From assembly GCF_040717535.1 (NCBI RefSeq), contig NZ_JBFEFI010000017.1, positions 1 through 41,912 on the forward strand: a stretch of DNA of 41,912 nt. Direction: 5' to 3'. Under the pieces are notes generated by a model. The model was not told the DNA's origin. It did not search any database and saw only the letters and a list, made by a program, of their open reading frames with translations. The position numbers and the translations under genes were made by a program. Origin of the DNA: Thalassoglobus sp. JC818. Its GTDB lineage: Bacteria; Planctomycetota; Planctomycetia; Planctomycetales; Planctomycetaceae. Positions 26,801 to 35,771 of the stretch are shown here, in pieces. The number at the start of each line of letters is the position of its first letter. Within the stretch, counting starts at the first letter, position 1.

Positions 26801-28695
26801 GATGGAAGTTGAGAATCTCCGCAAATGGTGTCCAACTCAATTACGTCGACCTCAGCGATTCACGGAAACTCGTCGACTTCCCACCAAACACCGGGAAAGA
26901 GCCGCTGGTCGTTCAACTCGAATTGGAGAAGCCGGGCAACTCATTCGATGAAAACGTCAACGTCATGATGTTCTCGCTTGATGAATCTCTCAAACCACAG
27001 ACAGCATTGTGGACCCAGCAACTCGCTCTGCAGTTCCCATCAGGTGAAAATCGTGTGGCTGTTCCACTCGTTCTTCCAGTAGAAGGTGAAGCTCCCGTAC
27101 CCGAATCCGAGATTGATCTGACGCGAGGTTTCGCCGTCGAAGTTCGACCACAGAGATCCTCGTCCAACGACAGCGATGAATCCGTGTGGCTATCGATCGT
27201 TCCGCGCTTCATTGACCCGGTTGATGTTCGTGATGGGGAATCGGGCGGTTATGTCGAAATTGGAGAACCAAGCTACGATCGCCGCTTGCATCGATTGCAA
27301 ATTCCCATCCGACGCAAACGCGATATCGCTCCGAATCTCTTTCCTCCCAAAGCAATTCCGGTTCAGCTCGATCTCTCCACGGGTCTGCGCAGCTATCTCC
27401 TGAAAGAACCTCCAGCCCTCCCCACCGTGCCTGAGGAGGGATATACACTCGTCGCGGACTTTGGGCCGGAAGTCGAGCAATTCATCGAAACAACTGACGA
27501 ACAAGACTTGGAATTCGGGCTCAACATCGCTGGGCTGAACCATCTCGTTCGCTGGCGGGTTTCGCGATCAGGAGGACTCGTCCAACTCGGCAGCCTCAAT
27601 AACCGCCCGGAGATTCGGACTGCCCTCTCATTTCAGACTCCTGAAGGAAGTCAAACTCGCATGGAAGTCGTGGACGGAACGAACGTCATCGTCCTGTCGG
27701 GTGCGAATGGAGAGAAGCAATCGGTGCTCTTCGTTCTGGAACCTTCGATCTGGTACCAGCCCTTCACAGCCGACACACTTCTTCCCTCGGAACGAAAAGT
27801 CAATTACAGCATCCGGCTCGTTCCCGAGGGCCAAAACAGTCTGCCTCTGCGAAGTTTTTCGCTGACTGATCGCTTCGCAAGAACAGTCACCGCAGCCCCA
27901 GGTCCAGAATCCACTTGGCTCGTCAAAACAACTTCCGCAAATGTCGAACTCATCACACCCGTTCTGAATGATTTTGGTCTTGGCGAAGGACTGTACGAGT
28001 TTCAATCCACACTCACCCCTGTCAATGGCGATGCTCCCATCGCAAGCACGACGTCCCGGTTGATTGTGGATGCCACTGGCCCTGAAATCACCTGGGATAA
28101 CGCCCCCGAAGAATTCGACGTTCAGCAGGGTGTACGAGGTGTTTTGCGAGTTTCTGATCCTCAAACAGGCATCGAGACCGTCACGATTCAGACCTCTCCC
28201 GAAGTGTCAGTACCCGCCCGACTGCGGCCTCGGGGAAACTCATCCGGCAACGAACAGCTCGCCGAGTTTGTGATTCCAACCAGCCTTCTCCCTGAAATCC
28301 CTCCATCGACGCGAATTCAGCGGAAGCCACTCAAGCTGAAGATCATCGCCACCAACAGGGTCGGAACGAGTTCCACTCTCGACCAGCAAGTCACACTGGT
28401 TCAAAGGTCAATGAAAGCCAAGGAACCGGACAATTCTCCGAAGTTCCGTGACCTGACAATCGCAATTTCAAGCAATAGTTTCTTCGATGTGACCCTCACT
28501 GGCCCCGATGGAGCACCAATCGGAACGAAGGCCAAACAGAAGAAATCGGTCACCTTCCGGAAACTGAAAGAAGGTACCTATCAGATCACCTGGACCAACA
28601 ATCTCTCGTCATCGAAGAATCCCGGAGGACAGAAGGAAGTGGACGTCAAAGTTCCCGGCCCAGATTTACCACCACAAACAGTAACGATTCCCTGA
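23881..28695 (+). CDS. Large membrane-anchored protein with degenerate caspase-like fold
   Basis: This gene encodes 1604 residues, starting at a GTG with GGGGAAGG close upstream. A basic, Ser-rich N-terminus (SRKRSW), one membrane helix (27-45) and then a region (about 50-290) with the order of a caspase fold follow: a strand ending in TGHQ (124-127), a strand ending MDLAHQF (171-177) and LLTSTSPGQISL (211-222), then GGTLFAYQVAEAF (241-253). In active caspases the second motif is DACHSG; here the cysteine position is Ala174, so it looks inactive. The middle (about 330-900) is helical and polar, and the last 400 residues contain beta-rich repeats including an Ig-like domain (TGPEITWDNAPEEF). 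It heads a cluster with a TssM-like gene and a paralogue. Confidence 0.75.
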   Translation: MGSPSRKRSWRAGATSNKNSRARPSAAIPIAALVGLFALVIWLCLPKPQTQVDFLIIGQSGSIDDDVLNLPINRDLKELTEVFERVADASPDFHFHPVAGADDLETLTSSDDLHPNGILIAFVTGHQVAMNGASGESELGIRFSNSPNQMPFHELIDQLATLKTERIVLLMDLAHQFPDLRNASETNFAVELIQPVLDSAQERFPDFKLTLLTSTSPGQISLPTVVEDQAQPNQTDCPQFGGTLFAYQVAEAFRTGKVESVSELVDFVTEEVAKSARSSGAQQTVEVFQVSSDDPTSDSQDLLTHSYEYPSDESEGTEEESDSTEQKPAPIAEGASAEESEPSFVERLSSLEQELRNLIIFDRSKSLTVGTWRTADQLIRDAQYILRHNTDANPEYKEVVARKIDQLNRLVQQVSPSQAEQNKSPFPGWVPILNLQEPEPSSTFQTVLEQVIDEGQGDGRNQQLFEQFDDDNARTALVSSLLNYCDSLEALETARTPEELQELVNLQAKLRSFFSRFGGKTGWRAREWPHQFLFLDEVLKNSQENWTPEQFAAILDVLKMRTQLLQASIGFVPEDGKPLHQSIHSSIEPQLSQALRSLTAAERWLILGRENFPVVATLTQREVERTRRMLTEIDNQLQTQLSKRLGEAKQRSEMLTLSLLLAANYDEMLSESGSVSPLARLSNFDGFTEDILTQATGSRVSREDAQEFLDLLDGVDRQRVRSSVRSEVARRLPRINACLPFELRVRDQYSTTTSARPVISSFAAIRILGELGLAPESVSKLKQTWKEFVDAIADAAPSSQLLTIEARLFEGIRNGFSEIEDNQLWSFEGASPSLVQKIVDDDLRRHVRLAPTLYGVVYRDNFPNSRISEQPFQWSVSDQIVIGDDKIARIQVDAAPESRVLVYSNELSLNVPGVEVVASEPWNELSNREEEVTLRADPNQFDGEASPIVALVSPEGIVYGLQAVSTRAGFTPSGWKLRISANGVQLNYVDLSDSRKLVDFPPNTGKEPLVVQLELEKPGNSFDENVNVMMFSLDESLKPQTALWTQQLALQFPSGENRVAVPLVLPVEGEAPVPESEIDLTRGFAVEVRPQRSSSNDSDESVWLSIVPRFIDPVDVRDGESGGYVEIGEPSYDRRLHRLQIPIRRKRDIAPNLFPPKAIPVQLDLSTGLRSYLLKEPPALPTVPEEGYTLVADFGPEVEQFIETTDEQDLEFGLNIAGLNHLVRWRVSRSGGLVQLGSLNNRPEIRTALSFQTPEGSQTRMEVVDGTNVIVLSGANGEKQSVLFVLEPSIWYQPFTADTLLPSERKVNYSIRLVPEGQNSLPLRSFSLTDRFARTVTAAPGPESTWLVKTTSANVELITPVLNDFGLGEGLYEFQSTLTPVNGDAPIASTTSRLIVDATGPEITWDNAPEEFDVQQGVRGVLRVSDPQTGIETVTIQTSPEVSVPARLRPRGNSSGNEQLAEFVIPTSLLPEIPPSTRIQRKPLKLKIIATNRVGTSSTLDQQVTLVQRSMKAKEPDNSPKFRDLTIAISSNSFFDVTLTGPDGAPIGTKAKQKKSVTFRKLKEGTYQITWTNNLSSSKNPGGQKEVDVKVPGPDLPPQTVTIP

Positions 28696-28767
28696 CCGAA
28701 CCTCAGATGAGCGCGGTCAGTAGCCCCCCTCACAAGAAGCGAACATTCCCCAAGTTGGATAATTGAG

Positions 28768-30453
28768 ATGTTTTCGAGGTTGCTTTCATGGTTTCGATGG
28801 ATCTTCGGAGTGGTCCCGAAATCCGCTGTCGGATCAGTCGTCATCTTTCGAATTGTGCACTACACGCTCGTCGTGCTCATTGCACTCATTCTCGGCTGGT
28901 TCACACCCCAGATCCAGCAATGGACTCAATTGCCCGTCATGGGCCACGGCAAACTCGAGTGGGTCAACGACTACTGGTGCGGAATCGTATTCCTGCTTGG
29001 ATACGCAATCGTTCGAGTCATCCTCTACCTGCTTGAAATTCTCGGAATCGAAGAAGAGGGCGAGTTTTCCGACATCGAACGCCCTTGGCGAGAAGCAATC
29101 GCTGAGCTCGAAGCAGAAGGTCTCCCCATCGATGAGCTTCCCCTGTTCATTATCAATGGACTGACTCCACAACAGGAACGAAGCGTTTTCCTGGAAGCAT
29201 CCGGAATTGACTGGCAAGTCATTTCGCCATCGCAAAACGAATCAAAATCCCCGCTCCGCGTCTACGCGTATTCGGAAGGAATTTTCGTTTCATGCGTGGG
29301 AGTCGGTGCGGTGAGCTGTCAGCAGGGAAAAGTGGTTCCCGTCTCCGAAGGCGGGAGCCCAGCCGCTGCTCCTCCGTCGAACATCGGAAACCGAACGATC
29401 GTCGCAGGCGAAATCTCCAATATCATGGATCAGGCCAAAGCAGGCACCGGAACTGCGAAGTCTGTTGGACAAGCTCCACCATCGATTCCGACCGGCACTG
29501 CACCCAGCGGAAGGATGCCAAGCGCAGCCATGCAGCCTCCAGCACGCACAGGCGGAACACTCCGATCGATTGGATCAGCCCTGGCCAAAGCCACGATGAC
29601 TCCTGGAGGAATGAGAGCAGCCATGCAATCTTTCTCAGGGGGCGCAGCGGAACGCAAGGGCTACGGCAAGAAACAAGTCGCTCCGATCGACGCTGTCGAA
29701 TCAGAAGTCGCTCAGCGTCGTCTGGACTTCTTCTGCGAACTCATCAATGAATCTCGCTTTCCATATTGTCCGATCAATGGACTGTTGCAGGTGATCCCAA
29801 TCTCCTGGACCACTTCGACTGATCAGGCTCGCAAGCTCGCACCAGCAGTCCGTATCGATCTCGAAACAATTCACGAATCGCTTCACCTGCAGTTTCCCGT
29901 CACAGTCGCTTTCTCCGAACTCGACTCCCTGCCGGGCCTGAAGGAATACATGATTCGCGTGGAACGGATTCAACCTGGAATTCGACAATCTCGAGCCGGC
30001 TCCCGCTTCGCCACAGGAGCAGTGATTGATGCCAGCAGCATGGACTGGTTGCTTGATCGCTCCATGAACTGGTTCCGGGGCTGGACATACACCGCGTTTT
30101 CCGCAGATATCAACGCGAAAGACAATCTTAAGCTGTTCCACATGTTGTGCTCGATCCGCGAACGCCGAGATGCAATGACTGTGCTCCTTCGAGAGAGTTT
30201 CGCACAGCTGACCGAGCCTGAATGCAGGCTGGCGGGGTGTTACTTCTTCGCAACCGGTGAAGGCGCAACCGAGCAGGGTTTCATCCGTGGCGTGCTTGAC
30301 CGCATGGTCGAAACGGAAGGTGACGTCGCTTGGTCTCCCGATCTGGCCCACACCATCAGCCGCAAAAAAACTTACTCAAACCTGTTGATTGCTGCGTCAG
30401 TCGTGATGGGGGCAGTCAACGCATTCCTCGTTTATCGACTGCTTGGAGATTAG
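28768..30453 (+). CDS. TssM/IcmF-like membrane protein lacking the nucleotide-binding site
   Basis: This gene encodes 561 residues. Two membrane helices (about 24-45 and 69-92) are followed by a cytosolic region laid out like the N-terminal half of TssM, the inner-membrane NTPase of type VI secretion: 'LPLFIINGLTPQQERSVFLEASGIDW' (124-149) takes the place of 'LPWYLIIGPPGSGKTTALxNSGL', but with no GxGK[ST]; 'PINGLLQVI' (335-343) corresponds to 'PINGVLLTL'; 'QFPVTVAFSELDSLPGLKEY' (375-394) to 'FPVYLVFTKCDLLPGFxEF'; and 'GCYFFATGEGATEQGF' (490-505) to 'RGVYFTSGTQEG'. A last membrane helix (537-558) ends the protein, where TssM would continue into a large periplasmic part. Between about 195 and 300 is a Pro/Gly-rich linker. 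A weak ribosome binding site precedes the ATG. Confidence 0.65.
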   Translation: MFSRLLSWFRWIFGVVPKSAVGSVVIFRIVHYTLVVLIALILGWFTPQIQQWTQLPVMGHGKLEWVNDYWCGIVFLLGYAIVRVILYLLEILGIEEEGEFSDIERPWREAIAELEAEGLPIDELPLFIINGLTPQQERSVFLEASGIDWQVISPSQNESKSPLRVYAYSEGIFVSCVGVGAVSCQQGKVVPVSEGGSPAAAPPSNIGNRTIVAGEISNIMDQAKAGTGTAKSVGQAPPSIPTGTAPSGRMPSAAMQPPARTGGTLRSIGSALAKATMTPGGMRAAMQSFSGGAAERKGYGKKQVAPIDAVESEVAQRRLDFFCELINESRFPYCPINGLLQVIPISWTTSTDQARKLAPAVRIDLETIHESLHLQFPVTVAFSELDSLPGLKEYMIRVERIQPGIRQSRAGSRFATGAVIDASSMDWLLDRSMNWFRGWTYTAFSADINAKDNLKLFHMLCSIRERRDAMTVLLRESFAQLTEPECRLAGCYFFATGEGATEQGFIRGVLDRMVETEGDVAWSPDLAHTISRKKTYSNLLIAASVVMGAVNAFLVYRLLGD

Positions 30454-30596
30454 GGCAGTCTTCGAAATTGACATCGCAATGTCGTCTCGGGTGAGTGACA
30501 CTCAGCTTCACGATGAGCAACGAGTGTCCTTGAATGATCGAGAAATCTGAAGCGGCAGGCTGATTGCTGGAATCACGGTAGAAGGAAAGGTTCACG

Positions 30597-33500
30597 ATGA
30601 GTTCTTCCGGAAAGCGTAATTGGCGAGGCGGAAAACCCTCATCGTCTCCTCCTCCTGCTTCCCCTGCCTCTCCCAGTTCTCCACGAAGCTGGAGATCACA
30701 AATGACGCCGCGCACGGATCGAAAGAAGACGACCAACAAGCGATTGCCGCGACTCATCGGCGCGAGTGTCGTTTTGTTGGCTCTTTTCGTCCTCGCCGTT
30801 CTGTTATGGAGACGTGCAGAACGAGTCCACACGCACTTCACAGTGATCGAGCCCATCGACAACCAGATCGAAGAATCTTCAGTAGCGATCGAATTCCCAG
30901 ACAACCAATCGGAAACCAATTACCTCACACTCGAAAACCACTTCGCAAAACGTGTCCGATCAGTGCTCGATCTACTTCCAATGGAAGAAGCGGGAAAATG
31001 GACACAGGAAGTCGCGGTCATCTATTTACGTCCAACTTCCGCGAGACTCGACGGCTTGGATCCATTCCGATCGGACGAAGCCATTCGAGATCTGATGACT
31101 CAGCTGGCTGAGTTTCAGGACGATCATCTCAAGCTGGTCTTCATCGACTACAACAGCATTGAATCCGACTGGAGATGGGGATTCTTTGGGGAATCACCCC
31201 GCGAAGAAGAGTTTTCATGGGTTGCTGACATTCCAAACACAATCGTCGTCGTTTCGACGAGAGCCACGGAACAAAGCTGGCCTGCCAGCCTCCCTGATTG
31301 GGCAGGAACAATTTTCGAACGAATCGTCGAACAGGCGTTTTCATCAGCTGCGGACTCCAACCAAGACAGACGGCTGACTGTGAATGAAGTCCTCGAATTC
31401 ATCTCAGCTCAAACAAGCAGCCTCGTTTCCAATCGCCGCGATTTCACCGGACAGACCGTCCAGATATTTCCATCGATCGAAGCCATCAATTCCGGCGATG
31501 AAAGCCAGGGAACTCCTCTCGGAGAACTTGTCGTTCTCAAGTCTCCGCCTCCTCCGATTCCTCGAGAGGCCAGTCCAGAGGACCTGCAGGAAGTCTCCAA
31601 AGTTCAGCAGCAGATCGGCGAATTATGGGATCGCCTGACAAAGGTCTCTGGCCAGCAATTAGTTGATCCGATTCGCTGGCAATCAACTATCGCTCAGATC
31701 CGACAAGTCGAGACGCTCCTGCAAACCGGTCATGTCCACGACCTTCAGGAAAGATTCGATCGCATTTTCGATTCCCTTCAGGCACTGGAAACGAACGCGA
31801 CATCCCAACCGTCGTTGAAGCTGGAACTTCCTCGGAAAGATTTGCTCTCAGAGAATTCCACTGTTGACGATTGGTCATCGATCTGGGCTTTCACTGAATT
31901 GACTGATCTCAATGCCACCGAAGTCGCAGCAGAATCGATCGTACAGAAGACTTTGGAACAGTACCCGTTCCAGGCCACATCCACGACAAGCCCGACTGCT
32001 TCTGAACAACAACAAATCGTCAATGCCCGGCGGCAAGTCGAGCAGGTCGCTGCTCTGACATTCAGCTGTCAGGAAGATCTCTCCAAGCTGGTGTTGTCGG
32101 TCCAACGCATGCTCCTCGAATCAGAAGATCTCATTTTCCTAAAAGAAGTGAACGGCAGTTCGACGCTGTCGACACGCAAAGAAACACGCGATCGCGCACT
32201 TCTTCTGAATCAACAAATCGAAGAATATGTTAGATGGTCCGTTCGAGCCTCCCGGTTGGAACGAGAAGTTCTAAATGAAGTCGACAACTACGCACACTGG
32301 GCAGCGACGGCCCCCGGAACACAACCTGCTAACCAAGCCAGGTTGATTGCTGCAATTCTGGACCGTGATGGATCACCAAGCCTCGAAGCTCCGAACGATA
32401 CAGAACGTTTTCAAGCGGCGTGCGTTGAACTCTTCTCCCGTTTAGAAAGTCTGCTGACCTTACACCTGCAACTCACCAACAGTTCATTTTCAGACTTGCA
32501 AGAACTGTCGACTGCCGCACAAAAGTTGCAGACAGCGTACGAAGAACTTCGACGTGCTCGTGAAGCTGTTCAGGCAACATCGAAGGGATTGCTTTCTCAG
32601 CCGGCACCGGGAAGTTACGCCGAAAAATGGCAACAGGCTCGCAGCCTTCGTTGGGCTCCGGTTCTCGAAAGTTCGCTTCGAACGAAGATCTTCGAGATGG
32701 GATTCGATCCGATTTCAGAGTTGCATGACCCTGAGCAATTGAAAAAAAACAAACCCAGCGACAGCAGCGGGAATGTCTCACAATGGAAGAAAGACGTTCT
32801 CTGGGAATCAGTTTGGGCCTTGCGAGTTCACGACTGCTTAGCAGCAGTCCTTCCGAAGGACGACGCTGCTGAAACCGAACCGGCAAAAGTTCGATCTGCC
32901 TGGATTGCCTTCCAGAATGAAGACCCTCAATCCGCAATTCCTCGACGCCTGGATGACCTCAGCTTGGCAGTTATCGACCATTGGGCAGAGTGTCGAGAGT
33001 TTGTTCGAATCGCGCATTCGCGTTCGAACGAAACTATGGATCAATACACGCACAAGCTGTTGCAGGCGGATCTCGCTTCAAGGCTTCTATCGGACAGCGA
33101 CTACGATCTCATCGATCTGCACCGTCAGATCACGCAGCAGTTGGCGACTGTCTCTGGGCTGAAAACAGCGCTTCTGCAGGCAGATCGAGCCATTCTTAGC
33201 CAGTGGATTTTTCAAGATTCACTTGGCAAAGAATGGATCGATCCGAGTCGGGTCACCATCCGAAATCAGGACAAATGGTTTCATCGTACCGCAGAATTCT
33301 GGATCGAAGAGTCCGAACGTCTCCTCAAACTGGCAGGCATGCAAGACATGAACGCGATCGTTCAAGAACGAAGCGATCGCCTGAAAGCGTGTCACGGATG
33401 GTCAATTGCTGAGAATCTCAACGGTCTCGGATCGTTGCGTTTTCCATACCAACAGAATGAGATTACATCAACTTGGGAGATCAGTGTTCAAAACCCACCT

Positions 33501-35558
33501 CCCGGGGAGGGGACGATGACCGTCAACCTCATGACAGTCGCTCAAACTGCTGAAGATCTTGAACTCGTCCCATCACAACTCGCTCTGGATTTGAAGTCTC
33601 CGTCGGTCACCAGTCCCCTTGAGATTCGACGCCAACAACAGGAAGCCAGTGACGATTGTCAGTCGCTCGGATATCTCACAGGTGTCTTTTATCGAGGGAC
33701 AGCTTTCCAAACTCCGTCGTTGACCATCGATCCGTGTCCTGCGAGAGAAACGTCTCAGGAGTACATCGCCCAACTGGCTCCTCCCACGCTGCGAGTGACC
33801 GGCGAAGATGTTCGTCCGGTGATGTTCGTTCTCGACTGGTCATTTAGTATGCGTGAGAAAAATCGCCATTCAGCCGCCCTAAACGCTCTGCAGGGAATTA
33901 TCACCCAATCGCATGTAACGAGTGATCAAATCATCTCTGATCAGGCGAAAGTGGGGCTGGTTGTATACGGACATCGAATCAAGACGGACAGTGTCAATGG
34001 AAGCTATGTCAACTTTGCTGCCCGATTTCGAAACCAGACAGTCGAAGAGGTATCTCAAACTCTCTCAAAAGTCCTCGATCCACTCGACGATGCCCGGGCG
34101 GAACTTGCTCCAAGACGACTCGAAGTCGGCCGGGATGATTTTCTCCAACTCATTCGACAGTTTCGCGATATTCCTCCCTTCGGATCGACTCCGCTCGGAC
34201 AGGGAATCGTCGAAGCCGCCAAAGAACTTGAAAAACTTGGAGATGAAGGTGGACTGGTCTGCGTGATCACAGATGGAGCTCCTCGTGATTTGGGCAAAGT
34301 CGAGAACATCCTCTCCGCCTCGCAGTTGAACAGTTGGACTCCCAGACAAGTTCGCGACCTGCAAAACAAACTCGACGACAGAGCCACCAGCGTCAGGAAT
34401 TACCTGTCGAACGATCACATCAGTGCAGTGATTCTGGCCTTGGACTTCCAGGAAGGGGCTGAAGAGTTTCAAACACTGGAGAACATCTTCGGTCCGGAAG
34501 GGCTGAACGTGCGTATCGAAAACGTCTCCAGTCAGGCAGACCCCCGCGTCCGGCAGTTGCAGGAAGTCATCGCTTCCGAACTGAAGCCGCGACAGTTCAC
34601 TGTCGAAACTTCTCAAGGTGTCGCAGTCGGAAGTTTCGAACTCGGAGAGACGGTCCGAAACCTCGAAATCGACAAAGAATACGTTGTCAGATTTGGACAA
34701 TTTGAGCCCCAGCGTTTCCGAGTCTCGCCCGGCGATCAGTTGGAGTTCAGCCTGAACTGGGAGACTCAAAAGCTCGATGTCGAACGAGACTTCGATCGCT
34801 CCAGCCGTTCACCAGCGATCGTTCTGGATCGAAGTCTTCCTCGCACCTTGCCGACAATATTGCGGGCCGATGCGTCTATGGTTGGTGCTCAATCGAACGG
34901 ACAAGTTCGCTGCGAAGTTCAAATCATGCTCGACCATGCTGAACGCGAACTCGTGGTCCAGCGTCCTGAGGAAATCGAATTCGAATTTCAGGCCATCGGA
35001 GCAAGCGGATACACGCCTGAACGAATACGACTCGAGTCGAATTCCCAATTCGGAGCACCCGGATGGACTGCGCTCCTCGATACCTGGCCCAGTAACCGCG
35101 GAATTGATATTCAAAGCTGGTGGAAGATGTCCCGGACACCGCCGGACCAGATCCTCAGCCTGTCGAGCCTGTCACAAGCGTCGTCAGCCAACCAGACGAT
35201 TGTGATCGGCGACGGAGGCGTACCTGAGTGCCGCTTCTGGAATGCTTACACCGTGCAGGATGGCCGGCAGATTTACGAGGTTCATCTGGAACCGGTCGAC
35301 GCCAGCCAATTCGAAGCAGTCAAAGACCTTCGAGTTGAAATCGGAACCGCGAGAATCTTAAACGATCGCAATTCTTTCGTTCCGGAGAGAGTCGACCACG
35401 AGATCACCACCGTCGAATCGGGCATCGTCGTGCACTCATTCCTGTACCCGCGAAACGCGAACCCCGTGTTTGATGAGAAGGTCCTCGCCATCACGACAGC
35501 GAAGTCACTGAGGGACAACGCTTTCTCAGCAACGGTCAAAGTGACACGCCTTCACTGA
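30597..35558 (+). CDS. Large membrane-anchored protein with degenerate caspase fold and vWA domain
   Basis: This gene encodes 1653 residues, paralogous in layout to the first protein of the cluster. The start 'SSGKRNWRGG' resembles its 'SRKRSWRAG'. A membrane helix (52-71) is followed by a caspase-like region: 'VAVIYLRPTSARLDG' (139-153) where the GHG strand would be, VFIDYNS (181-187) for DACHSG, and 'ADSNQDRRLTVNEV' (252-265), typical of caspase-family p10 ends. Both catalytic residues are missing. A long helical middle leads to a vWA domain at about 1075-1320: LDWSFS (D1080, S1082, S1084), T1198 in FGSTPL and D1226 in ITDGAP, so the metal site is intact. The beta-rich end (about 1330-1653) is unassigned. 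The ATG has GGAAAGG six bases upstream. Confidence 0.75.
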   Translation: MSSSGKRNWRGGKPSSSPPPASPASPSSPRSWRSQMTPRTDRKKTTNKRLPRLIGASVVLLALFVLAVLLWRRAERVHTHFTVIEPIDNQIEESSVAIEFPDNQSETNYLTLENHFAKRVRSVLDLLPMEEAGKWTQEVAVIYLRPTSARLDGLDPFRSDEAIRDLMTQLAEFQDDHLKLVFIDYNSIESDWRWGFFGESPREEEFSWVADIPNTIVVVSTRATEQSWPASLPDWAGTIFERIVEQAFSSAADSNQDRRLTVNEVLEFISAQTSSLVSNRRDFTGQTVQIFPSIEAINSGDESQGTPLGELVVLKSPPPPIPREASPEDLQEVSKVQQQIGELWDRLTKVSGQQLVDPIRWQSTIAQIRQVETLLQTGHVHDLQERFDRIFDSLQALETNATSQPSLKLELPRKDLLSENSTVDDWSSIWAFTELTDLNATEVAAESIVQKTLEQYPFQATSTTSPTASEQQQIVNARRQVEQVAALTFSCQEDLSKLVLSVQRMLLESEDLIFLKEVNGSSTLSTRKETRDRALLLNQQIEEYVRWSVRASRLEREVLNEVDNYAHWAATAPGTQPANQARLIAAILDRDGSPSLEAPNDTERFQAACVELFSRLESLLTLHLQLTNSSFSDLQELSTAAQKLQTAYEELRRAREAVQATSKGLLSQPAPGSYAEKWQQARSLRWAPVLESSLRTKIFEMGFDPISELHDPEQLKKNKPSDSSGNVSQWKKDVLWESVWALRVHDCLAAVLPKDDAAETEPAKVRSAWIAFQNEDPQSAIPRRLDDLSLAVIDHWAECREFVRIAHSRSNETMDQYTHKLLQADLASRLLSDSDYDLIDLHRQITQQLATVSGLKTALLQADRAILSQWIFQDSLGKEWIDPSRVTIRNQDKWFHRTAEFWIEESERLLKLAGMQDMNAIVQERSDRLKACHGWSIAENLNGLGSLRFPYQQNEITSTWEISVQNPPPGEGTMTVNLMTVAQTAEDLELVPSQLALDLKSPSVTSPLEIRRQQQEASDDCQSLGYLTGVFYRGTAFQTPSLTIDPCPARETSQEYIAQLAPPTLRVTGEDVRPVMFVLDWSFSMREKNRHSAALNALQGIITQSHVTSDQIISDQAKVGLVVYGHRIKTDSVNGSYVNFAARFRNQTVEEVSQTLSKVLDPLDDARAELAPRRLEVGRDDFLQLIRQFRDIPPFGSTPLGQGIVEAAKELEKLGDEGGLVCVITDGAPRDLGKVENILSASQLNSWTPRQVRDLQNKLDDRATSVRNYLSNDHISAVILALDFQEGAEEFQTLENIFGPEGLNVRIENVSSQADPRVRQLQEVIASELKPRQFTVETSQGVAVGSFELGETVRNLEIDKEYVVRFGQFEPQRFRVSPGDQLEFSLNWETQKLDVERDFDRSSRSPAIVLDRSLPRTLPTILRADASMVGAQSNGQVRCEVQIMLDHAERELVVQRPEEIEFEFQAIGASGYTPERIRLESNSQFGAPGWTALLDTWPSNRGIDIQSWWKMSRTPPDQILSLSSLSQASSANQTIVIGDGGVPECRFWNAYTVQDGRQIYEVHLEPVDASQFEAVKDLRVEIGTARILNDRNSFVPERVDHEITTVESGIVVHSFLYPRNANPVFDEKVLAITTAKSLRDNAFSATVKVTRLH

Positions 35559-35662
35559 TCTCGAACTTCGAGTCGACAAGAATTGGAAAAACCCACGAAT
35601 GAGTCCCAGAAAAAGGGCTCAGCTTGGGACGTGACATTTCACCAGTGAGCGTTCCAATGATC

Positions 35663-35694
35663 AATCCTCTGGCGACACTAGATGCCAGAGGATT
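35663..35694. terminator. Strong bidirectional hairpin between convergent genes
   Basis: An 11-bp perfect inverted repeat, AATCCTCTGGC and GCCAGAGGATT, encloses a 10-base loop. It lies 105 bases after the stop of the vWA gene and 78 bases before the stop of the minus-strand beta-propeller gene, so it can end transcription from both sides. The flanking CTTGTT is T-rich on one side only. Confidence 0.7.
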
Positions 35695-35771
35695 CTTGTT
35701 GATCAAAGAGCAAACTCAGTTCTGAAATCGTGAGACCGCGTAAGTGAGTGCACAAGAGAGTGCAACTTGCT

